Positions 29,369-34,438 of a stretch of DNA of 34,438 nt are shown here, in pieces (position 1 is the stretch's first letter; each line of letters starts with the position of its first letter). The notes under the pieces were generated by a model. That model ran no database searches and had not been told where the DNA came from. It worked only from the letters and a program-made list of their open reading frames with translations. Where the stretch lies: contig JAUVDV010000056.1 in the NCBI GenBank assembly GCA_030595125.1, positions 1-34,438 of the forward strand, written 5' to 3'. The position numbers and the translations under genes were made by a program. This DNA is from Deltaproteobacteria bacterium (GTDB taxonomy: Bacteria > Myxococcota_A > Polyangia > JAAYKL01).

Positions 29369-30262
29369 ATGAACGCCGACGAAACACCCCGAGGATCCAG
29401 GTTCGGTTACAGAATCATCGGGATCTTCTACCGGATCTTCGGATACTGGTTCGTGTCGCTGTTCGCGCGATTCATAGTTTTCTACTACTACGTTTTTCAC
29501 CGTCGGGAGGTGGAGTCCTCCATTGATTTCTATCGCGCGATGCATCCGGACGCTGATCGTTCCGCCTGGAAAAAGATGGCCTGGAACCAGTTCAAGAGCT
29601 TCACCACGGTCTTCCTGGACCGTTTCCTCATCGAGAGCGGCCGGCAGGATCGGTTTAATCTCACCCACGAGGGGTTGGAATCGTTGACCGACGCGGCGAA
29701 GGAGCAGCGCCCGGCGATCCTGTGGATGGCGCACCTGGGAAACTGGGAGGTGGCCGTCCATTGCCTCAAGAAATACGACGTGCCCATCACCCTGATCATC
29801 GGGAAGTACGCGGGTGAGCAGGTAGAAGCACTGCAGCGGGCGCAGCTCGAGGCCGGTCAGGTGAAGGTGGTCATCGTTCAGAAGGAGCGGGACATGGGGG
29901 TCATGGAGGTGATGAAGGCTCTGCGAAGTGGGGAGCTCGTGGCCATCTCCGGGGATCGACTCTTCGACGAGGACCAGCAGCACCTGAATGTAAGCTTTAT
30001 GGGACATGAATGTCGCGTTCCAAAGGGACCGTACGTGCTCGCCGGACTCTCAAAGGCGCCACTCATCCCCATCTTCGGAATCAGGGTCGGAAAGCTGGCC
30101 TATCGCTTCGTCGCGCTGAGCCCCATCAACGTGGATCTCTCGAAACGAAGCGAGCGCGAAGCCACGATGAAGGCCACCGCACAGGAGTGTTTCGACCGGT
30201 TGGAATCGATGGTTCGAAGATATCCGGAGCAATGGTACAATTTTTTCAAGTACTGGGACTGA
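29369..30262 (+). CDS. LpxL/HtrB-family lysophospholipid/lipid A acyltransferase
   Basis: The 297-residue protein has an N-terminal membrane segment (about residues 16-42) and the family's catalytic H-x4-E as HLGNWE (H122, E127). GDRLFDED and VPKGPYVLAGLSKAPLIPIF match the LpxL acceptor and lipid-binding blocks. Family members add secondary acyl chains to lipid A precursors or other lipids on the inner face of the inner membrane. Which acyl chain and acceptor are used cannot be told. The start at 29369 fits the conserved N-terminal length but has no strong ribosome binding site. It is followed by a lipoprotein gene on the same strand after 49 bp. Confidence 0.8.
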   Translation: MNADETPRGSRFGYRIIGIFYRIFGYWFVSLFARFIVFYYYVFHRREVESSIDFYRAMHPDADRSAWKKMAWNQFKSFTTVFLDRFLIESGRQDRFNLTHEGLESLTDAAKEQRPAILWMAHLGNWEVAVHCLKKYDVPITLIIGKYAGEQVEALQRAQLEAGQVKVVIVQKERDMGVMEVMKALRSGELVAISGDRLFDEDQQHLNVSFMGHECRVPKGPYVLAGLSKAPLIPIFGIRVGKLAYRFVALSPINVDLSKRSEREATMKATAQECFDRLESMVRRYPEQWYNFFKYWD

Positions 30263-30311
30263 AATGTCCCAATGTCGGGATTGCGATCTTGAGATTCGTG
30301 AAGGACGTCAA

Positions 30312-33300
30312 ATGCGGTCATCCACGTGGATTCATATCCTGTTACTCCTCCTGGCTGCGGCCACGCAGGTTTCCTGCATCGAAAGCAACGACCATCGGGA
30401 CGACGACTCGAACTCGGACGGCGATACCGACACGGACACGGATACCGATATCGACATCGATACCGACACCGACACGGACACCGAACCGGACGCGGGCCCG
30501 AACGATGGAGGTCCAGGCGGTGGCTGGGAGTGCTCCGATCCGATCATCGTTCCGGACGATCCGCCGGGGTTCGTCTTCGCCAGCGACTGGATGTATTTCC
30601 AGGAAGACAACTTCGACGGAGGCATGCCCAACTGTGAAGACGATGAGGGCAACACGGTCTGGTTCGACATTGCCGTACCGAGCGGCGAATATCTCTCGGT
30701 AGAATCGGATCAGATTCACTACGTCAACTTCCTGAGTGATTGCTCGGCCGACGAATGTCTCGGATCGGGCATGACGTCCGACACGAGCAGCGTTCTGTAC
30801 TACAATGCCGACCTCGCCGACGAGAACCTGATGATCGCCGTCGAGGCAGACATCCCCTTTGCCTCCGCGCCCTTCGAGCTGACCTTCGATCGTTACGAAC
30901 GACACGGGGAAACCTGCATCGATCCGTTTGTCCTGAACCTGGTGACCGTCGCCACCCCTCAGACCGAAACCTTCGCCGTCACGGATTTCCAGATCAACCC
31001 GATGCCCTCGGAGTGCGGGAGCGTCTACTCCCTCGGCCAGGACATCTGGTTCGAGATCACCGTGCCCGCGCAGACCCTGTTGACCTTCCATGCGGGTAGT
31101 CCGGACTACTCGTTCCACCTGGGTTACTCACACGACTGCGTCTCGTGCCCGGTATCCAATGACAACCACATCGGGAGTTCTGTGACCCACGCCAACGACA
31201 CCCTCCTGGATGTGACCGTGTACGCATTCATCCAGAACTACGATCACATGAGCACCGGCGAGTTCGAAGTAACCGTGACCCTGACGGATCTTCCGGAGGG
31301 AGACACGTGCCCGGACGCCATCCTCATCGACGGAACAATGATGACGCCCACGTACACATGGTCCGACTTGAACCCGCTGCTCACCCCCACGTGTCCTGTT
31401 TGCACGGGCGCCACGGGGCCGGATGTATGGCACCAGATAACGGTTGGCGACAACCAGGTCCTTTCGGTGAGCAAGGTTGCCGGCACTGCTGATGCGTTCA
31501 TCGCCGCCCTCGGTGATTGCACCGGATCTCCCGCCGTATGGAGTTACGTCGCCGCCCCCGATCCGGAAGTCCTTTCATGGCACAACTCGACCGGCTCGGA
31601 TCAGGTGATCCTGGTGGCGACGGGAGCCATGAGCATCACCGAGGATCTCACCGACGCCCAATTCGAGTTTTCGCTGAATTCTCCGATTGCGGGCGATTTC
31701 TGCACCTTCCCGATCACGTCGGTGGATGTCAGCTCCGGAAGCGACGCCTGGTCCGGCCTCTGGTCGGATCATGGCGACACCCTGACCCTCGATATCACCA
31801 GCGGTTGCGCTGTGGCGAACGGTCCCGACGTCTGGTTCGAGGTGATCGTTCCCGCGAGCTCCATCCTTACCGTGACCGACAACCTGGCCGCAACCGGCCC
31901 GCCCACCGTCCTGCACGTGGTCGACGGATGCACAGATACCTCGGTCTGTCCTTTTTGGGGCGCCGGGACATTGTCTTTTCCCAATGAAGATTCGGCGGCA
32001 ACGGCAACTGTCATGATCGCCCTGGAGGCCGTGGATCCGGCCCCATCGGGCGCCATCGACCTTTCTTTCTCGTCTCAACCCATCGGACCGGGAGATGCGT
32101 GCACCACGGCTCACGCGGTGTCTTTTCCCTATTCCCAGACCCTGGATCTTTCCGGTTACAACCCGGCGTGGCGGTTCGATCCCTCGTGCGCTGCGGCCGC
32201 CGGCAGCGATATCTGGTTCGAGGTGAACGTGCCTCCAAACGAGGCGATCTTCGTGGAGGAAACTTCGTCGATCGAGGCCGCCGTGTACATCTCCGATTCC
32301 TGTCCGGTCGTCGGTTGTATGGCCGGCTCCAGCGAACCGGAGCTCGCCGCCTGGCACAATGACGGAACCTCCATTGCAACGGTCTACGCCGTCGTCAAGG
32401 CCGAGGATCCCGTGGACAATCTTGCCGATCTCGACGTGGAGATCGATGTCGGGCCGGCCATCCCCTTCGACTTCTGCACCAACGCTCACGCGGTGCCGGA
32501 TCTCGGGCTGGGGCCCTACACGTGGATCGGAGATCTCTCGACCTTCTTCGACGGCTTCACCGGGAGCGCCGGCTGCGCGCCGACCATGGGATCCGGCCCT
32601 GAAGTGTGGTTCGAGATATCCGTTCCGGCCGCCGGCTTCCTGTCGGTGGAGGACACGGGAGGAACCGAGACGGAAGTCGTGTTCAAGAGTTCGTGCGGCG
32701 GCACCGATTGTATACGCTCCGGGGGGACCGCTGCCGGCTGGTACAACGCGGACACGGTGTCTCCGACCGTTGTCTGGGTGGCAGTGGAAGGAAACGGAGT
32801 ATCGACGGGCCCGCTCAATGTCAGTTTTGAAGCGACCACGGCCCCTTCCACAATGTTCCCGCCCACCGGCCCGTCCTCCTTGACCGGCTGGTATTTTGGG
32901 GCCACGGATTCCGATCTGTCCATCTGCCAGGATATCATCACCCCCGCCAACGATCTGGCGCTCAACGACACGGACAGCGTCCTCGTCAACATGGGATTCG
33001 ACTTTCCTTTCTTCGGAAATACACACGACTCCGTGTGGGTAGGAGCGAACGGACAGATCACTTTCGGCCCCACTCCCAGCGCGGAGCCCTCAGGTGGAAC
33101 CATCCCCTACGAAAATACATTCGGTTATGATCCGCCGATCGTCTCGCCCTTTTGGGATGACCTGTATCCCGGCGCACCGAGCCCGGCCGGGGTTTACGCA
33201 CACTCCGGCAGCGGCATTTTCACCGTCGAGTGGAATACTCCCCCGTGGGCGAGTTCCGGTATCGGCGAATACATCTTCACCATGGTCATCGATAGCAACA

Positions 33301-33467
33301 CAGGTCTGATTCACTTTTGCTACGACAATATGTCGGTTGGAGACGGTGCGGACAACGGGGCCACCGCATCTGTCGGCGTACAGGGAAGCTCCAATGAGTA
33401 CCTGGTGTTTTCCAATAACGATCCGATCATCACCGACGACCTGCATGTCTGGTTTTCCAGAATCTGA
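30312..33467 (+). CDS. Giant modular lipoprotein (1051 aa)
   Basis: The signal peptide ends QVSC (Cys21). An Asp-Thr/Asp-Ile linker follows (about residues 35-60). Six tandem modules of about 128 residues come next, each with a DVWFEV-like core (WFDIAVP, WFEITVP, WHQITVG, WFEVIVP, WFEVNVP, WFEISVP) and Cys pairs, resembling bacterial pre-peptidase C-type beta-sandwiches. The C-terminal about 190 residues have MGFDFPFFGNTHDSVWVGANGQITFG, PFWDDLYPG and VEWNTPPW, a NIDO-like adhesion domain pattern. It is probably an exported surface adhesin or matrix protein. The ATG at 30312 has GAAGGA upstream and is preferred over the frame start at 30264, which would bury the signal peptide. A close relative lies immediately downstream. 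Confidence 0.75.
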   Translation: MRSSTWIHILLLLLAAATQVSCIESNDHRDDDSNSDGDTDTDTDTDIDIDTDTDTDTEPDAGPNDGGPGGGWECSDPIIVPDDPPGFVFASDWMYFQEDNFDGGMPNCEDDEGNTVWFDIAVPSGEYLSVESDQIHYVNFLSDCSADECLGSGMTSDTSSVLYYNADLADENLMIAVEADIPFASAPFELTFDRYERHGETCIDPFVLNLVTVATPQTETFAVTDFQINPMPSECGSVYSLGQDIWFEITVPAQTLLTFHAGSPDYSFHLGYSHDCVSCPVSNDNHIGSSVTHANDTLLDVTVYAFIQNYDHMSTGEFEVTVTLTDLPEGDTCPDAILIDGTMMTPTYTWSDLNPLLTPTCPVCTGATGPDVWHQITVGDNQVLSVSKVAGTADAFIAALGDCTGSPAVWSYVAAPDPEVLSWHNSTGSDQVILVATGAMSITEDLTDAQFEFSLNSPIAGDFCTFPITSVDVSSGSDAWSGLWSDHGDTLTLDITSGCAVANGPDVWFEVIVPASSILTVTDNLAATGPPTVLHVVDGCTDTSVCPFWGAGTLSFPNEDSAATATVMIALEAVDPAPSGAIDLSFSSQPIGPGDACTTAHAVSFPYSQTLDLSGYNPAWRFDPSCAAAAGSDIWFEVNVPPNEAIFVEETSSIEAAVYISDSCPVVGCMAGSSEPELAAWHNDGTSIATVYAVVKAEDPVDNLADLDVEIDVGPAIPFDFCTNAHAVPDLGLGPYTWIGDLSTFFDGFTGSAGCAPTMGSGPEVWFEISVPAAGFLSVEDTGGTETEVVFKSSCGGTDCIRSGGTAAGWYNADTVSPTVVWVAVEGNGVSTGPLNVSFEATTAPSTMFPPTGPSSLTGWYFGATDSDLSICQDIITPANDLALNDTDSVLVNMGFDFPFFGNTHDSVWVGANGQITFGPTPSAEPSGGTIPYENTFGYDPPIVSPFWDDLYPGAPSPAGVYAHSGSGIFTVEWNTPPWASSGIGEYIFTMVIDSNTGLIHFCYDNMSVGDGADNGATASVGVQGSSNEYLVFSNNDPIITDDLHVWFSRI

Positions 33468-33563
33468 TTTTTTTTCGACAACGAACAGGCGCGATGTGGC
33501 AAAATGACACTCGAATATTATTCGGACATCAAGGGGCACGCAAAACATAAGGAGCGGGGACAT

Positions 33564-34438
33564 GTTGCGGAAAGTTTGTTTAAACCTGTTTGTCGGGTTG
33601 GCCATGGTCTGGTTTTTGTCGTCTTGTGCGGAGAGTATTGACGCTCGCGAAGACGATGAAGACGGCGGGAGTGACTCGGATTCCGATTCAGACACGGACA
33701 CCGATACGGACATCGACACCGATACGGATATCGACACCGATACGGATACGGACACCGATACGGATACCGACACGGATACCGACACGGACACGGATACCGA
33801 CACAGACACGAGTCTGGGGGCAACCTGCGGCAATCCCATAGTGGTTCCAGACACGCCGGCGTTCTACAATTTCGTCGACGACTGGACCAATTTTACAACC
33901 GACTCCTTCGATGACTCCCTTCCGGGTTGTACAACTGCGGGTGGGGACACGGTCTGGTTCGAGGTGACTGTTCCCGACGGTGAGAATCTGGAGGTAGAAC
34001 TCCTCGACGGGCCGTCAATCGCCATCAACTACATTAGCGATTGCTCAGACACCTCGTGTCTGCTCTCCGGCGCAGGCCGAATAGCCTATCCCAACCTGAG
34101 CGGTAGCCCCATGACCATCCTGGTGGCGGTGGAGCAGTCGTTCCCGCTGGGGTCAGGTCTTATTGACATCGGCATCGATCGTTACGAGAAGCACGGGGAC
34201 ACCTGCTTCGACGGGGTGATGATGAACCTGGCGACCACCTCGACACCCCAGACCGAGGTCGTCTTCGTGGATGACTACGTGATGGACACAATGCCTTCGG
34301 GATGCGGGTATTCCTCGGCCAGCGGGCCGGACATCTGGTTCACGATCCCGGTTCCCGACAACACCCAGATGCAGTTCACTGCCGCGAGTTCCTACAGTAC
34401 TTTTTACTCGGGCTACACCCTGGATTGTGCGGTGGGCG
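33564..34438 (+). CDS. Second modular lipoprotein of the same family, partial
   Basis: The gene runs off the window end, leaving 291 codons. The signal reads MLRKVCLNLFVGLAMVWFLSSC with Cys22. A 46-residue linker of almost unbroken alternating Asp with Thr/Ser/Ile follows (about residues 37-82). Two modules begin after it, with WFEVTVP and WFTIPVP cores. The first two modules align with those of the upstream 30312 gene, sharing NPIVVP or DPIIVP, DCS, ERHGETC or EKHGDTC, and ATPQTE or STPQTE, so the genes arose by tandem duplication. GGAGCGG lies just upstream of the ATG. A poorly structured 96-bp gap separates it from the preceding gene. Confidence 0.75.
33669..33808 (+). repeat. Hexanucleotide repeat tract encoding the Asp-Thr linker
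   Basis: About 23 imperfect six-base units (GAY ACN GAY ACN style) run through the coding frame. Unlike a random codon run, the units vary at the wobble positions (GATACG, GACACG, GACACC, GATACC). Because the unit is a multiple of three, expansion or contraction would change linker length without breaking the frame. Shorter versions occur at 8019-8088, 18606-18714, 29086-29155 and 30414-30490. Confidence 0.8.

Noticed and set aside
31575-33026. 483-codon minus-strand frame opposite the giant lipoprotein
   Set aside because: The plus strand has a signal peptide and six repeated modules in frame, so the antisense frame is a shadow.
33090-33854. 254-codon frame with a Ser-Val run on the minus strand
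   Set aside because: The Ser-Val run is the reverse complement of the Asp-Thr linker repeat. Its conservation follows from the plus-strand gene starting at 33564.

Overview
The window reads as a chromosomal segment of a fairly GC-rich Gram-negative bacterium, most likely from the deltaproteobacterial side (Myxococcota, Bradymonadales or Desulfobacterota-like). This is inferred from a meso-DAP peptidoglycan recycling ligase (Mpl), an LpxL/HtrB-type acyltransferase, a LytM endopeptidase, an RpoH-type sigma factor, a sigma-54 promoter, and many lipoproteins whose signal peptide is followed by a long Asp-Thr/Asp-Ser linker. No rRNA or tRNA gene was seen.

Layout. 1-150: edge of an insertion sequence, with the N-terminus of a transposase running out of the window. 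303-2527: mpl and an inositol-monophosphatase-family gene, overlapping by 4 nt. 2528-3244: a non-coding stretch with a consensus-quality sigma-54 promoter, a predicted ~178-nt small RNA ending in a strong intrinsic terminator, and a possible small gene on the other strand. 3245-5268: LytM/M23 endopeptidase and SlyD-like FKBP isomerase, convergent. 5422-9991: ArnT-like membrane glycosyltransferase, PilZ protein, and a large lipoprotein. 9972-12383: an old-yellow-enzyme/2,4-dienoyl-CoA-reductase-type flavoprotein, divergent from a NifX-like small protein. 12393-13058: a lipoprotein with L-domain-like repeats. 13134-18389 (minus strand): a compact run of tandem parvulin lipoprotein, redoxin-fold lipoprotein without a CxxC, larB, larC, a bacterial voltage-gated channel, and murI. 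18514-20444: an Ig-like/lamin-tail lipoprotein and a GIDE-like protein. 20531-20702: a near-perfect fold-back element. 20787-23590: a small Cys-rich protein, then rpoH, rsmI and a divergent TsaC/YrdC-family gene. 23891-26017: a VWA-domain lipoprotein. 26092-28483: a lower-GC three-gene minus-strand module centred on a SocA/DUF4065-like + DUF488 fusion. 28669-34438: a DUF1566 lipoprotein, an LpxL-like acyltransferase, and two adjacent modular lipoproteins, the second cut by the window end.

How the genes fit together. Much of the content concerns the cell envelope: peptidoglycan recycling, racemisation and cleavage (mpl, murI, M23), lipid acylation, periplasmic folding, and a large exported lipoprotein repertoire. 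The larB-larC pair makes two of the three steps of nickel-pincer cofactor synthesis; LarE and a lactate or other racemase are not in the window. The most interesting non-coding signal is the sigma-54-driven candidate small RNA with an anti-Shine-Dalgarno motif at 2711-2888. The most interesting protein-level leads are the DUF488 module and the ion channel with a TLEDWTD filter inside the lar/murI operon.
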